Under the pieces are notes generated by a model. The model worked only from the letters and a program-made list of their open reading frames with translations. It did no database searches and was not told the DNA's origin. Positions 46,386 to 56,103 of a stretch of DNA of 64,000 bases are shown here, one piece after another; the stretch's first letter is position 1, and each line of letters starts with the position of its first letter. The stretch is from Hyphomicrobiales bacterium (GTDB taxonomy: Bacteria > Pseudomonadota > Alphaproteobacteria > Rhizobiales > Rhizobiaceae): positions 22,944-86,943 of the forward strand of contig JAFKJU010000028.1 in the NCBI GenBank assembly GCA_017305935.1, written 5' to 3'. The position numbers and the translations under genes were made by a program.

Positions 46386-46634
46386 GCCCGTGCCGCCTTC
46401 CTGTTCCGGTCTGTGGCCGTTTATGGGCCATGCGGATGCGTTTGCACAAGGCGATTTAGCGGATCGAGGCTGTGGAATTGGCCGAATGTCGGGGGGCAAG
46501 ATGCCATAGGCCTTGCAATTGCCCTGAAAACTCTGCCATTTTGCCCGTCCATATTTCCGGCATCGGGCCGGGCGGTCAATGTGCGTCTCCCCGGGGTTTC
46601 CGGGCACGGCGCCGGTCGAAAGCGGTAGCATCTC

Positions 46635-47753
46635 ATGCGTATTACTCTTGAGCGGTCCAATCTCCTGAAGTCGCTGAACCACGTTCATCGCGTGGTCGAA
46701 CGTCGCAACACGATCCCGATCCTGTCGAACGTTCTGTTGCGGGCCGATGGAGCCGCACTCGCCATGAAGGCGACCGACCTCGATCTGGAAATCACCGAGG
46801 AAACGCCGGCCAATGTCGAGCAGGCCGGCGCCACCACCGTGCCGGCGCATCTGCTCTATGATATCGTGCGCAAGCTGCCGGATGGCGCCGAAGTGCTGCT
46901 GGCGACGACGCCGGACGGGAATGCCATGACGGTCGCCTCCGGCCGCTCGAAATTCTCGCTGCAGTGCCTGCCGCAATCGGATTTCCCGGACCTGACGGCG
47001 GGCGCGTTCAGCCATACCTTCAAGCTGAAGGCGACCGATCTCAAGATGTTGATCGACCGCACCCAGTTCGCCATCTCGACCGAGGAGACGCGCTATTACC
47101 TGAACGGCATCTTCTTCCACACCATCGAGGCGGACGGCGATCTCAAGCTGCGGGCGGTGGCGACCGATGGTCACCGCCTCGCCCGCGCCGATGTCAAGGC
47201 GCCCTCGGGCTCGGAAGGCATGCCGGGCATCATCATCCCGCGCAAGACGGTCGGCGAATTGCAGAAGCTGGTCGACAATCCCGAACTGATCGTCACCGTC
47301 GAGGTGTCCGACGCCAAGATCCGCCTGACCATCGGCTCGATCGTCATGACCTCGAAGCTGATCGACGGCACTTTCCCGGATTACCAGCGCGTCATTCCCG
47401 CCAACAACGACAAGCAGTTGCGCGTCGATTGCCAGACATTCGCCCAAGCCGTCGATCGCGTCTCGACGATTTCCTCGGAGCGCGGCCGCGCGGTCAAGCT
47501 GGCGCTGGCCGACGGGCAGCTGCTGCTGACCGTCAACAATCCCGATTCAGGCAGCGCCACCGACGAACTGGCGGTCTCCTATGACAATGACGCCATGGAA
47601 ATCGGCTTCAATGCCAAATACCTGCTGGATATCACCGCGCAGCTTTCCGGCGAGAACGCCATCTTCCTGCTGGCCGATGCCGGCTCCCCGACGCTGATCC
47701 GCGATACGGCCGATGACGACGCGCTCTATGTACTGATGCCGATGCGGGTCTGA
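46635..47753 (+). CDS. dnaN: DNA polymerase III beta sliding clamp
   Basis: This is the replication processivity clamp, 372 residues. Features are MRITLERSNLLKSLNHVHRV, VERRNTIPILSNVLL, ATDGHRLARA, and the C-terminal LLDITAQLSGENAIFLL, DDALYVLMPMRV. It is not next to dnaA or recF in this window. It is divergent from rsmI with a 249-bp gap. Confidence 0.97.
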   Translation: MRITLERSNLLKSLNHVHRVVERRNTIPILSNVLLRADGAALAMKATDLDLEITEETPANVEQAGATTVPAHLLYDIVRKLPDGAEVLLATTPDGNAMTVASGRSKFSLQCLPQSDFPDLTAGAFSHTFKLKATDLKMLIDRTQFAISTEETRYYLNGIFFHTIEADGDLKLRAVATDGHRLARADVKAPSGSEGMPGIIIPRKTVGELQKLVDNPELIVTVEVSDAKIRLTIGSIVMTSKLIDGTFPDYQRVIPANNDKQLRVDCQTFAQAVDRVSTISSERGRAVKLALADGQLLLTVNNPDSGSATDELAVSYDNDAMEIGFNAKYLLDITAQLSGENAIFLLADAGSPTLIRDTADDDALYVLMPMRV

Positions 47754-47870
47754 CAAGCATTCGCCCCGGCGAAGCCCGGCGGCCGCGCGACTTGGATTTG
47801 CCGCAGTTGCGGCCGATCTATTGCGAACGGTTGAGGACAGCCGGTCTATAACAGGGGAAGTCGGGGCGAC

Positions 47871-48509
47871 ATGATGTTGCATGCCAAGATGAAAGAGCGG
47901 TTCGTCCGCCGGTTCGATGATGAAATCCGCTTCTTTCGCGGCTGGATGACAAAGCCCAAGGCGGTCGGTGCGATCATGCCGACCTCGGCGCGCATGGCGC
48001 GGCGCATGGCGAGCCTGATCGATACCGGCTCCGGCCTGCCCGTGCTCGAACTCGGCCCCGGCACCGGCGTCATCACCCGCGCCATTCTGGAGCGCGGCGT
48101 CGCGCCCGATCAACTCGTCTCCGTCGAATATTCCACGGATTTCTACCTGCATCTCAAGCGGATGTTCGATGGCGTGCGCTTCATCAACGGCGATGCCTTC
48201 GATCTCAAGGAAACGCTCTCCGATCTCGGCGAACAGCGTTTCGACAGTGTCATCTCCGGCATACCGCTGCTGAATTTCCCCATGCATATGCGCGTGTCGC
48301 TCCTGGAGGATCTGCTCGATCTCCTGCCGCCCGGCCGTCCCGTGGTGCAGTTTTCCTATGGGCCGGTGTCGCCGATCGTCGCCCAGCCGGATCGGTATCG
48401 CATCGAGCATTTCGATTTCATCATGCGCAATATCCCGCCGGCGCAGATCTGGACCTATCGACGCGGCGGCGAACTGCATCACATTCCGCGCAAGTGGTGT
48501 CGCAAATAG
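47871..48509 (+). CDS. pmtA: Phospholipid N-methyltransferase
   Basis: PmtA makes phosphatidylcholine by three methylations of phosphatidylethanolamine, a membrane feature of rhizobia. The 212-residue protein has MTKPKAVGAIMPTSARMARR, the SAM motif LPVLELGPGTGVITRAILE, SVEYSTDFYLHLK and the post-motif SVISGIPLLNFP. The start is ATG 47871 or the ATG three bases later. dnaN lies upstream and pyrF downstream on the same strand. Confidence 0.9.
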   Translation: MMLHAKMKERFVRRFDDEIRFFRGWMTKPKAVGAIMPTSARMARRMASLIDTGSGLPVLELGPGTGVITRAILERGVAPDQLVSVEYSTDFYLHLKRMFDGVRFINGDAFDLKETLSDLGEQRFDSVISGIPLLNFPMHMRVSLLEDLLDLLPPGRPVVQFSYGPVSPIVAQPDRYRIEHFDFIMRNIPPAQIWTYRRGGELHHIPRKWCRK

Positions 48510-48596
48510 CCTCTCCCGCCCGGCTTGCCTTTGACGTCCTCCCGTGCGAGGGGATGCCGGTTTGACCGCACGATTGCCGAAAGGGTGGAGAGAGAT

Positions 48597-49304
48597 ATGC
48601 AAGCACGCGACCGTCTGATCGTCAGCCTCGATGTCCCGACCGTTCAGGAGGCCGAAAAGCTCGTGACGCTGCTCGGCGACGAGGCCTCCTTCTACAAGAT
48701 CGGTTACCAGCTCGTCTTCGCGGGGGGACTGGAATTCGCCCGCGACCTGGCGAAGAGCGGCAAGCGGGTTTTCCTCGACATGAAGCTCCTCGACATCGAC
48801 AACACCGTCGCTTCAGGCGTCGAGAACATCGCCAAGATGGGCATGTCGATGCTGACGCTGCATGCCTATCCCAAGGCGATGCGCGCCGCCGTCGAGGCTG
48901 CGAAGGGCTCCGGCCTGTGCCTGCTAGGCGTCACCGTGCTGACATCGATGGACGAGGCCGACCTCAGGGATGCCGGTTATGCCGACGATCCGCGCACGCT
49001 GGTGCTGCGCCGCGCCGACCAGGCGCGCGACGCCGGCATGGGCGGCATCGTCTGCTCGGCCGAAGAAGCCGAGGCCGTGCGCGCCGTCATCGGCCTGGAT
49101 ATGGCCCTCGTCACCCCCGGCATTCGCCCGGCCGGCGCCGACAAGGGCGACCAGAAGCGGGTGATGACGCCTTACGACGCCCTGACGGCCGGCGCCAGCC
49201 ATCTTGTCGTCGGCCGCCCGATCGTCAAGGCGCCTGATCCGAAGGCTGCCGCGCACGCCATTCTTGCCGAAATGCTCGCCGCGAGCTGGCCGGCCAACCG
49301 CTAG
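48597..49304 (+). CDS. pyrF: Orotidine 5'-phosphate decarboxylase
   Basis: This is the last enzyme of UMP synthesis, 235 residues. The N-terminus is [20 protein letters not shown]. The catalytic Lys/Asp tetrad region is [13 protein letters not shown], and the C-terminal phosphate-gripping part is [20 protein letters not shown] and [15 protein letters not shown] 48597 has GGAG 7 bases upstream. A DUF1330 gene follows after 18 bases. Confidence 0.96.
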   Translation: MQARDRLIVSLDVPTVQEAEKLVTLLGDEASFYKIGYQLVFAGGLEFARDLAKSGKRVFLDMKLLDIDNTVASGVENIAKMGMSMLTLHAYPKAMRAAVEAAKGSGLCLLGVTVLTSMDEADLRDAGYADDPRTLVLRRADQARDAGMGGIVCSAEEAEAVRAVIGLDMALVTPGIRPAGADKGDQKRVMTPYDALTAGASHLVVGRPIVKAPDPKAAAHAILAEMLAASWPANR

Positions 49305-49322
49305 AAAGTCAAGGAGGACATC

Positions 49323-49610
49323 ATGGCCAAGGGTTACTGGATCGCGCGGGTGGATGTGCGCGACCCCGAGCGCTACAAGGATTACGTCGCCGCCGCCAAG
49401 CCGGCGTTCGAGAAATACGGCGCGAACTTCCTCGCCCGCGGCGGCGCCTATACCGCGCTGGAAGGCCCGGCGCGGGGCCGTAACGTTGTCATCGAGTTCC
49501 CCAGCCACCAGGCTGCGGTCGACTGTTACAACTCGCCTGAATACCAGATCGCCGCCAAAATCCGCCAGGAAGTCGCCGACGCCGAAATGATCGTCGTCGA
49601 AGGCGTCTGA
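49323..49610 (+). CDS. DUF1330 protein
   Basis: This is a 95-residue protein of the DUF1330 family with a ferredoxin-like alpha/beta barrel layout. Key segments are GYWIARVDVRDPERYKDYVA, FLARGGAYTALEG and VIEFPSHQAAVDCYNSPEYQ. GGAGGA lies 5 bases upstream. It is probably co-transcribed with pyrF. The function is unknown. Confidence 0.88.
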   Translation: MAKGYWIARVDVRDPERYKDYVAAAKPAFEKYGANFLARGGAYTALEGPARGRNVVIEFPSHQAAVDCYNSPEYQIAAKIRQEVADAEMIVVEGV

Positions 49611-49721
49611 AAGCGTAAGGCAACCGGTTGCGGTGCGGCGTGATGGCTCTTCACGCCGCCGCTCTCTTCGGCTAAGACGAAACGCAACAGCTATCGTTTC
49701 GCCTTCTTGAAGGAGCCTGCC

Positions 49722-50702
49722 ATGACCTTGTCCAACCTGCCGCCGCTCGTCACCGTGTTCGGGGGCTCGGGGTTCGTCGGGCGCAGCATCGTTCGTGCGC
49801 TGGCCAAGCGCGGCTATCGCATCCGTGTCGCCGTGCGTCGTCCGGATCTGGCCGGCTTCCTTCAGCCGATGGGCAATGTCGGGCAGATTTCCCTGGTGCA
49901 GGCCAACCTGCGTTACCGCGCCTCGGTCGATGCCGCCGTCGCCGGCGCGACCCATGTCGTCAATTGCGTTGGGATCTTGCATGAGGCCGGCCGCAATACC
50001 TTCGACGCCGTGCAGGAATTCGGCGCCCGCGCCGTGGCGGAAGCCGCCCGCGCCGCCGGCGCGACGCTCACCCACATTTCCGCCATCGGCGCCGATGCCA
50101 GTTCGCAGTCCTCCTATGCCCGCACCAAGGGCCGCGCCGAAGCGGCCGTGCTGGCGATCAAGCCGGATGCGGTGATCTTGCGCCCCTCGGTCGTCTTCGG
50201 GCAGGACGACAGCTTCTTCAACAAGTTCGGCCGCATGTCGCAGACCATGCCTTTCCTGCCGCTGATCGGCGGTGGGAAAACGAAGTTCCAGCCTGTTTTC
50301 GTCGAGGACGTGGCCGAAGCGGCCGTGCGCGCAGTCGACGGCAAGCTGACGCCCGGCGCGGTCTATGAACTGGGCGGCCCGGCCGTGATGACCTTCAAGG
50401 AGTGTCTGGAGACCGTGCTGCAGGTGGTCGATCGCCACAAGCCGCTGGTGCCGATGCCCTTCGGCATCGCCTCGCTGATCGGCTCCATCGCCTCGCTGGT
50501 GCCCTTCGTGCAGCCGCCGCTGACGGCGGACCAGGTGACGCTGCTGAAGTCCGACAACATCGTCTCGAAGCAGGCGACCGAGGCTGGCCGCACGCTTGCC
50601 GGCATGGGCATCGTGCCGACCATGGTCGACACCGTGCTGCCGACCTACATGGTACAGTATCGCCCGCAGGGCCAGTTCCGCCGCTCCGGCCGGGCGGCCT
50701 GA
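49722..50702 (+). CDS. NDUFA9-like NAD(P)-binding protein
   Basis: This is an extended/atypical short-chain dehydrogenase like the complex I subunit NDUFA9, 326 residues. The nucleotide-binding motif is VTVFGGSGFVGRSIVRAL at the N-terminus. Further features are THVVNCVGILHEAGRNTFDA, LTHISAIGADASSQSSYAR with the Tyr-x-x-x-Lys, and LRPSVVFGQDDSFFNKFG. AAGGAG precedes ATG 49722. The role is probably in respiratory complex I assembly or quinone-related metabolism, by family analogy. A strong terminator follows. Confidence 0.87.
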   Translation: MTLSNLPPLVTVFGGSGFVGRSIVRALAKRGYRIRVAVRRPDLAGFLQPMGNVGQISLVQANLRYRASVDAAVAGATHVVNCVGILHEAGRNTFDAVQEFGARAVAEAARAAGATLTHISAIGADASSQSSYARTKGRAEAAVLAIKPDAVILRPSVVFGQDDSFFNKFGRMSQTMPFLPLIGGGKTKFQPVFVEDVAEAAVRAVDGKLTPGAVYELGGPAVMTFKECLETVLQVVDRHKPLVPMPFGIASLIGSIASLVPFVQPPLTADQVTLLKSDNIVSKQATEAGRTLAGMGIVPTMVDTVLPTYMVQYRPQGQFRRSGRAA

Positions 50703-51002
50703 GCGTTTCCAAGACAGTTCTTTATTACGAATCACTGTAACGCCGCTGCGGGTCCACCCGCGGCGGCGATTTTGTTTCAGGCAAAAAATATCTCAGGATC
50801 CGCCGTTTTGCGGCGCGATTTTTAGCCTTCGGCGGGTTCCGGCGTTGCACAAATATCGCACGCGAAAACGGAACGCATTAACCGGCGATTCAGGTGAATC
50901 CTCTATTGATGTTTGTCAGCCGCCGGCTTAGACACGCCCGGCGTGACGCTGGCGCCAAGGGACGGGCGCCGCGCACCATCCTGATTTGAAAGGCATTTTT
51001 CC
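50703..51002. other. Intergenic stretch between terminator and small gene
   Basis: After the terminator at 50741 there is a second short hairpin (CGCCG...CGGCG, 50801-50815) followed by a T run. The rest is upstream DNA of the 51-residue gene. No coding potential is seen. Confidence 0.5.
50741..50777 (+). terminator. Rho-independent terminator of the NDUFA9-like gene
   Basis: CGCCGCTGCGGGT (50741-50753) pairs with ACCCGCGGCGGCG (50756-50768) with a single G-T wobble, followed by ATTTTGTTT. Confidence 0.88.
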
Positions 51003-51158
51003 ATGGGAAAGTCTATCGCACTGTTTTTTGCGTGTGCGGCTCTGGTCATTCTCGCCGGCTCGTTCATCGCGCCGGGCACGGTCGCGGCGATCAAGGGTGA
51101 ATGCGCCCCTGCCTACGGCGTCGATCCGTGCAGCACCGGCAGCATCTCCGCCAACTGA
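51003..51158 (+). CDS. 51-residue secreted or membrane-anchored peptide
   Basis: This small gene is supported by GAAAGG 8 bases before ATG 51003. The sequence begins MGKSIALFFACAALVILAGS, a signal peptide or single membrane segment. It continues with GTVAAIKGECAPAYGVDPCS and ends TGSISAN, carrying two cysteines in the exported part that could form a disulfide. A hairpin with a T run follows at 51196. I do not recognise it. Confidence 0.6.
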   Translation: MGKSIALFFACAALVILAGSFIAPGTVAAIKGECAPAYGVDPCSTGSISAN

Positions 51159-51195
51159 GCGGGGTCCTTTTCGCGCGCTGACAGGCGCATGAGCG

Positions 51196-51244
51196 AAGGC
51201 GGCAGAACGCCTGCTTGAACGGCAGGATGTTTCACCGCCTTTTT
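51196..51244 (+). terminator. Probable terminator after the small gene
   Basis: AAGGCGG (51196-51202) pairs with CCGCCTT (51235-51241), with an inner CCTGC/GCAGG stem, and a T run follows. Confidence 0.6.
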
Positions 51245-51299
51245 CCATGCCTTGCGAAAGACGCCAGGACCGGGCGCCGCAGCGCCCGGCCGCAATGCC

Positions 51300-52097
51300 T
51301 CAGGCAATATAGCCGAGCGCGGCCATGCCGAGCAGGATGACGCCGAGAATGATGCGGTAGATCGCGAAGGCGGTGAACCGGTGGCTCTGGATATAGGTGA
51401 GCAGCCATTTGACCGCGACGAAGGCGACGATGGTGGACACCACGAAAGCCAGGCCCAGCGCCGTCCAGTCCTCGCCGGCCGCGCCGCCGTCCTTCCAGGT
51501 CTTCAGGAGTTGGTAGGCGCTCGCCGCATACATGGTGGGAATGCCGACCAGGAAGGCGAATTCGGTGGCTGCGGCGCGATTGGCGGTGCCGGCCAGCATG
51601 GCGACGAAGATCGTCGCGCCCGAACGCGAGGTGCCGGGAAAGATGCCGGCGACCACCTGGGCGATGCCGACGAGGATGGCGACCATCCAGGTGATCTGCG
51701 TGTAAGGCGGCTTGCGCGCCGCCATCCATTCGGCAAAAATCATCCAGAAGCCGCCGATGATCAGCGCCCAGGCGACCGGGGTGGCGGTCTCCGGCAGTTC
51801 GAAGCCGAGTTTCTTGACGAGGAGACCGAGGACGGCGGTGATCAGGAAGGCGAGGATCAGCATCATCGCGTAGCGGCGATTCTTCGGCTCGCGCCAGCCG
51901 AGCGCCAGATCGAGCAGCCGCCGCCAGTAGATGATGGTCACGGCAAGGATGGCGCCGGCCTGGATGACGATGTTGAACGTATCCGACCGGGCACCCAGCC
52001 ATTGCTCGGCAATGATCAGATGGCCGGTGCTGGAGATCGGCAGGAATTCGGTAATTCCCTCGATGATCCCCAATATGATAACGTTGATGTAGTCCAT
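51300..52097 (-). CDS. uppP: Undecaprenyl-diphosphatase
   Basis: This is an integral membrane phosphatase that recycles undecaprenyl pyrophosphate for cell-wall synthesis and confers bacitracin tolerance (BacA/UppP), 265 residues. Family motifs are EGITEFLPISSTGHLII and VAGIFPGTSRSGATIFVA, with several membrane segments around them. ATG 52097 gives the standard start MDYINVIILGIIEG. It is a stand-alone gene. Confidence 0.94.
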   Translation of the reverse strand: MDYINVIILGIIEGITEFLPISSTGHLIIAEQWLGARSDTFNIVIQAGAILAVTIIYWRRLLDLALGWREPKNRRYAMMLILAFLITAVLGLLVKKLGFELPETATPVAWALIIGGFWMIFAEWMAARKPPYTQITWMVAILVGIAQVVAGIFPGTSRSGATIFVAMLAGTANRAAATEFAFLVGIPTMYAASAYQLLKTWKDGGAAGEDWTALGLAFVVSTIVAFVAVKWLLTYIQSHRFTAFAIYRIILGVILLGMAALGYIA

Positions 52098-52410
52098 GAA
52101 GGTCTCCGATTGAAGGCGGCGGGAGCCTGAGCATTCCGGTGTGAAGCGGTTTTCCGTCCGGAAATGCGACAAGACAGTGAGCGAGATGCGCCGCGCATCG
52201 TTCCATTCCCGATCCGCATGGCGAAAAAACGCCCGTTTCGGCGGATCGTCATGAAATGTCCATGATTGGCGGCGCTTGGGGCAGGGCTAAAACTTGATTC
52301 TCATACTGAACCGACCATGTAATCCTATATCTTTCTTAAACTCTGATCGTTAGGAGTTTGATAAAGGATACGAGATCCCCAAGGCGCCAGCGGGCGGACC
52401 GAAGCGAAGA
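52098..52410. other. 313-bp divergent intergenic region
   Basis: It separates uppP and the GST gene. It holds a palindromic repeat (52131-52167), an AT-rich segment around 52290-52370, and a small hairpin AAACTC...GAGTTT near 52340. Promoters for both genes must lie here but I could not define them. Confidence 0.5.
52131..52167. repeat. Small palindromic intergenic repeat
   Basis: GCATTCCGG (52131-52139) and CCGGAAATGC (52158-52167) form inverted ends around GTGAAGCGGTTTT. It is related to the copies at 9329 and 32553. Confidence 0.65.
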
Positions 52411-53103
52411 ATGCCAGTACTGTATCACCACCCCATCTCCACGACCTCCCGGTTCATCCGGCTGGTGCTTGCGGAATACGGTTACCAGGTCGAGCTGATC
52501 GAGGAGCAGCCCTGGGACAAGCGGCGCGACTTTCTCGCGCTCAACCCGGCCGGCACCTTGCCCGTCTATGTGGACGACAGCATGCGGGCGCTCTGTGGGG
52601 CGACGGTGATTTCCGAATATCTCGACGAGACTCACGGCGTGTTGAAGCGCGACCGGCGGCTTCTGGCCGAGGATCCCTTTCAGCGCGCCGAAATCCGCCG
52701 CCTGACCGAATGGTTCCTGCAGAAGATGGAGCAGGACGTCACCCGGCCCCTGGCGCGAGAACGCGTCTTCAAGCTGCAGATGACCTCGGAACAGGGCGGC
52801 GGCGCCCCCGACAGCAAGGTGCTGCGCACCGCCCGCAACAATATCCGCCAGCACATGCGCTACCTTTCCTGGCTGGCCGGCTCACGGCAATGGCTGGCCG
52901 GCGAGCGGCTGAGCTATGCCGATCTCGCCGCCGCCGCCGCCGTTTCGGTGCTGGATTATCTCGGCGAAATCGACTGGTCGGAATCGCCGGTGGCCAAGGA
53001 CTGGTATCAGCGGCTGAAATCGCGCCCCTCCTTCCGCCCGATGCTCAACGACCGGGTGCGCGGCCTGACCCCCGTTTCTCATTACGCCGACCTCGACTTT
53101 TGA
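52411..53103 (+). CDS. Glutathione S-transferase family protein
   Basis: This 230-residue GST-fold protein has an N-terminal thioredoxin-like domain with LYHHPISTTSRFIRLVLAEY and NPAGTLPVYVDDS. The helical C-terminal domain has GERLSYADLAAAAAVSVLDY, the usual buried Asp motif. The substrate is not evident. queG begins 11 bases after its stop, so the two are probably co-transcribed. Confidence 0.9.
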   Translation: MPVLYHHPISTTSRFIRLVLAEYGYQVELIEEQPWDKRRDFLALNPAGTLPVYVDDSMRALCGATVISEYLDETHGVLKRDRRLLAEDPFQRAEIRRLTEWFLQKMEQDVTRPLARERVFKLQMTSEQGGGAPDSKVLRTARNNIRQHMRYLSWLAGSRQWLAGERLSYADLAAAAAVSVLDYLGEIDWSESPVAKDWYQRLKSRPSFRPMLNDRVRGLTPVSHYADLDF

Positions 53104-53114
53104 AGGAGGCGGCC

Positions 53115-54269
53115 ATGAGCGAGGCCGCCCGCCCCGACAAAAACGAAAAACAGCGCCGCGTCCTGACGGATTTCGTCAAGGCGGAAGCAAAGGCCATCGG
53201 CTTCGACCTCTGTCGCATCACCCGCCCCGACGCCATTCCACAGACGCCGGAGCGCCTCGCGGCTTTCCTCGGCGCCGGCTATCATGGCACCATGGCGTGG
53301 ATGGCGGAGACGCAAGCGCGCCGCGCCGATCCGCGCGTGCTCTGGGGCGATGTCCGCTCCATCGTGTTGTTCGGCCTGAATTACGGCCCTGAGACCGATC
53401 CGCGCGCAGTGCTGGAAAAACCGGACCGGGCGGCGATTTCCGTCTATGCCCGCAATCGCGATTATCACGACATTATAAAGGGCCGGCTCAAGGAGATCGC
53501 CACGCGCTTCGCGGCGCGGTCGAAGCAGGATGTCAAGGTCTTCGTCGATACCGCGCCGGTGATGGAAAAGCCGCTCGCCGCCGCTGCCGGTCTCGGCTGG
53601 CAGGGCAAGCACACCAATCTGGTCAGTCGCGACTTCGGCTCCTGGCTGTTTCTCGGCAGCATGTTCACCACGGCCGATCTGGTCGCCGACGAGCCGGAGC
53701 AAGACCGCTGCGGCTCCTGCCATGCCTGCCTGTCTTCCTGCCCAACCGACGCCTTTCCCGCACCCTACAGGATCGATGCGCGCCGCTGCATTTCCTATCT
53801 CACCATCGAACACAAGGGGGTCATCGATCCGGCGTTGCGCGTCCGGATGGGCAACCGCATCTATGGCTGCGACGATTGCCTCGCCGCCTGTCCCTGGAAC
53901 AAGTTCGCCGCCGCTGCTTCCGAGATGAAGCTGAAAGCGCGCGAGGATCTCAACGAACCCGCCATCGCCGACCTGTTGAAACTCACGGACGGCGAATTTC
54001 GTGCATTCTTCAGCGGCTCGCCGGTCAAGCGCATCGGCCGCGACCGCTTCGTGCGCAATGTGCTGATCGCCGCCGGCAATTCCGGCGACCGGTCGCTGAT
54101 CGCGCCCTGCCGGGCATTGCTGGAGGATGCCGCGCCGGTGGTGCGCGCCATGGCGGTCTGGGCGCTCTCGCGGCTGATGGCGGCTCAAGAATTCGAAACA
54201 CTCTCTCTTTACAGAGAGGCGGAAACGGATGAAGCCGTCCTGGATGAATGGCGGCTAGCGGGGGCATGA
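53115..54269 (+). CDS. queG: Epoxyqueuosine reductase
   Basis: This is the last enzyme of queuosine synthesis, 384 residues, cobalamin-dependent with two 4Fe-4S clusters. The cysteine clusters are CGSCHACLSSCPTDAF and CDDCLAACPWNKF. The family sequence PRVLWGDVRSIVLFGLNYGP and the C-terminal HEAT-like repeats (SGDRSLIAPCRALLEDAAPV) are present. AGGAGG lies 6 bases before ATG 53115. An epimerase gene follows 1 base after its stop. Confidence 0.95.
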   Translation: MSEAARPDKNEKQRRVLTDFVKAEAKAIGFDLCRITRPDAIPQTPERLAAFLGAGYHGTMAWMAETQARRADPRVLWGDVRSIVLFGLNYGPETDPRAVLEKPDRAAISVYARNRDYHDIIKGRLKEIATRFAARSKQDVKVFVDTAPVMEKPLAAAAGLGWQGKHTNLVSRDFGSWLFLGSMFTTADLVADEPEQDRCGSCHACLSSCPTDAFPAPYRIDARRCISYLTIEHKGVIDPALRVRMGNRIYGCDDCLAACPWNKFAAAASEMKLKAREDLNEPAIADLLKLTDGEFRAFFSGSPVKRIGRDRFVRNVLIAAGNSGDRSLIAPCRALLEDAAPVVRAMAVWALSRLMAAQEFETLSLYREAETDEAVLDEWRLAGA

Positions 54270-54270
54270 C

Positions 54271-55149
54271 ATGCGGATGATGATTTTCGGCGCCGGTTAT
54301 TCCGGCAAGGCGATCGGGCTGGAAGCGAAAGCCAAAGGCGCGGACGTCTGCGGCACGACACGCGCGCCGGAGAAAGCCGCAGGCCTTGCCGCCGCCGGTA
54401 TAGAGCCGCTGCTCTTCGACGGCGCGGCTTCGTCGCTGTCGCCGGAGATCGCGGCGCGCATGGCGACGGCCACGCACCTCGTCCAGTCGATCGCGCCCGG
54501 CCGAGAGGGCGATCCGCTGTTGCGGCTGGCAGGCGAAACCGTGCGCGCCCATATGCCGGCGCTGCAATGGATCGGCTATCTTTCCACCGTCGGCGTCTAT
54601 GGCGACCATCAGGGCGGCTGGGTGGATGAGGAGACGCCCTTTCGCCCGGTGTCGCAGCGCTCGCGCGAGCGGGTGGAGGCGGAGCAGGGCTGGATGGCGC
54701 TGGGCGAAAAGGCCGGCATTCCCGTCGCGATCCTGCGCCTTGCCGGCATTTACGGCCCCGGCCGCAACGCCTTCGTCAATCTTCAGAACGGAACGGCCCG
54801 CCGGCTGGTGAAGCCGAACCAGGTGTTCAACCGCATCCGCGTCGAGGATATCGCCGGCGCGACGCTGTTCATGGCGGAACGGGGGGTGGGTGGCATCGTC
54901 AACGTCACCGACGACGAGCCGGCGCCGCCGCAGGATATCGTTGCCGAGGCCGCGCGGCTGATGGGTGTTGCCCCGCCGCCGGAACAGGCCTTCGAAACCG
55001 CCGAGCTGACGCCAATGGCGCGCTCTTTTTATGGCGAGAACAAGCGTGTTTCCAATCGCCGCCTGCGGGCGCTGGGCTATGCGCTGCGTTTTGCGGATTA
55101 CCGCGCCTCGCTGGCGGCGCTATGGCAGGAACAGGGCTGGCGCGGCTGA
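54271..55149 (+). CDS. YeeZ-like NAD(P)-dependent epimerase/SDR
   Basis: This 292-residue extended SDR-type protein has the N-terminal Rossmann motif MIFGAGYSGKAIGLEA, YLSTVGVYGDHQGGWVDE, and RLAGIYGPGRNAF. In place of the classical YxxxK it carries SQRSRERVEAEQ, as in YeeZ-like proteins. The role is unknown. It is probably co-transcribed with queG. Confidence 0.85.
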   Translation: MRMMIFGAGYSGKAIGLEAKAKGADVCGTTRAPEKAAGLAAAGIEPLLFDGAASSLSPEIAARMATATHLVQSIAPGREGDPLLRLAGETVRAHMPALQWIGYLSTVGVYGDHQGGWVDEETPFRPVSQRSRERVEAEQGWMALGEKAGIPVAILRLAGIYGPGRNAFVNLQNGTARRLVKPNQVFNRIRVEDIAGATLFMAERGVGGIVNVTDDEPAPPQDIVAEAARLMGVAPPPEQAFETAELTPMARSFYGENKRVSNRRLRALGYALRFADYRASLAALWQEQGWRG

Positions 55150-55582
55150 CTCGTTCGCCGGCGTGACTGCCGTGTAATGCTGCCTGTGGTTGTAGGCAGA
55201 AACCATGCATTTCCGAACGTCGACGAACTGAAAATTTCATTTCAGGCCGGGTTGAGAGTCAAATTTGCTCAAAACAAGTCCTAACAGACGGTAAATATGG
55301 CGCTGTTTGGGGCCATTCCAGCCCATTCGCGAAAAAAAATTTTACATATTTTTGTGATTGGGCCAGGTCTCGCAACGAACCTGGATTCTATTTCCGCTTT
55401 TCGACTGAATCTACTTTATTTTTTCTCAAATTTGCGCAAGCGCCCGGAGCGAATCAAAGGTCCGTTTGAATCACGAATATTACAGACTGTAACAGTCCGT
55501 GATCGTTGCGCGGCCATTTTTTGCCATTTTTCGTCGGTTTTTGCCGCCCCCATCGCCGAACGCGGTTCCGACCGCCCCGAAA
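55150..55582. other. 433-bp non-coding upstream region of the rlpA-like gene
   Basis: It contains a short hairpin CTGCCT (55180-55185)/AGGCAG (55194-55199), probably ending the queG unit. It also contains an unusually AT-rich stretch at about 55315-55440 that is unlike the rest of the window. A long leader or a small RNA is possible, but no clear structure was found. Confidence 0.45.
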
Positions 55583-55957
55583 ATGGGAAGCCTCGCATTG
55601 AAGAAACTGTGCCGTACTGCCCTCGTTTCCGCCGCCATTCTTGCAACCACTGCTTTCGCCCCGCTTCAGGCCTATGCCGCCGGCTGTGGTGGCGCTTCCT
55701 GGTACGCCCTCGGATCGAAAACCGCCTCCGGGGAACGCATGAACCCGAGAATGATGACAGCCGCACATCGCTCCCTCCGTTTTGGAACGAAGCTCAAGGT
55801 CACCAACCGCAACAACGGGCGCAGCGTCGTCGTCCGCATCAACGATCGCGGACCGTTCATTCGTGGTCGCGTGCTCGACCTGTCCAAGGCCGCCGCCCAG
55901 AACATCGGTATGGTCTCGTCCGGCACCGCCAAGGTCTGCTACGAAGTCATCGGCTGA
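55583..55957 (+). CDS. RlpA-like septal ring protein
   Basis: This is a 124-residue exported protein of the RlpA/double-psi beta-barrel family. The signal peptide is in [20 protein letters not shown], with cleavage near AYAAG. The DPBB core is [33 protein letters not shown] and [19 protein letters not shown]. RlpA proteins cut naked glycan strands; this version lacks the SPOR domain. ATG 55583 gives a normal signal peptide; an in-frame ATG at 55499 adds an unlikely extension. Confidence 0.87.
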   Translation: MGSLALKKLCRTALVSAAILATTAFAPLQAYAAGCGGASWYALGSKTASGERMNPRMMTAAHRSLRFGTKLKVTNRNNGRSVVVRINDRGPFIRGRVLDLSKAAAQNIGMVSSGTAKVCYEVIG

Positions 55958-56103
55958 TGCCGGCTGCACGGTTCGCCGCCCGGCCGTGTAAAGACTTGCT
56001 CTCGCTCGTGATCGCGGTTACCACCGCCGGAGCAGTTTCCGGAGACCTCTAAACGGCCTCCGTTCGGAAATGTTCCGAAAAAACGACAACAGGAGAAGAC
56101 GTC

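Noticed and set aside
46635..47753. Replication origin next to dnaN
   Set aside because: No dnaA, recF, DnaA-box cluster or AT-rich unwinding region was seen around dnaN in this window.
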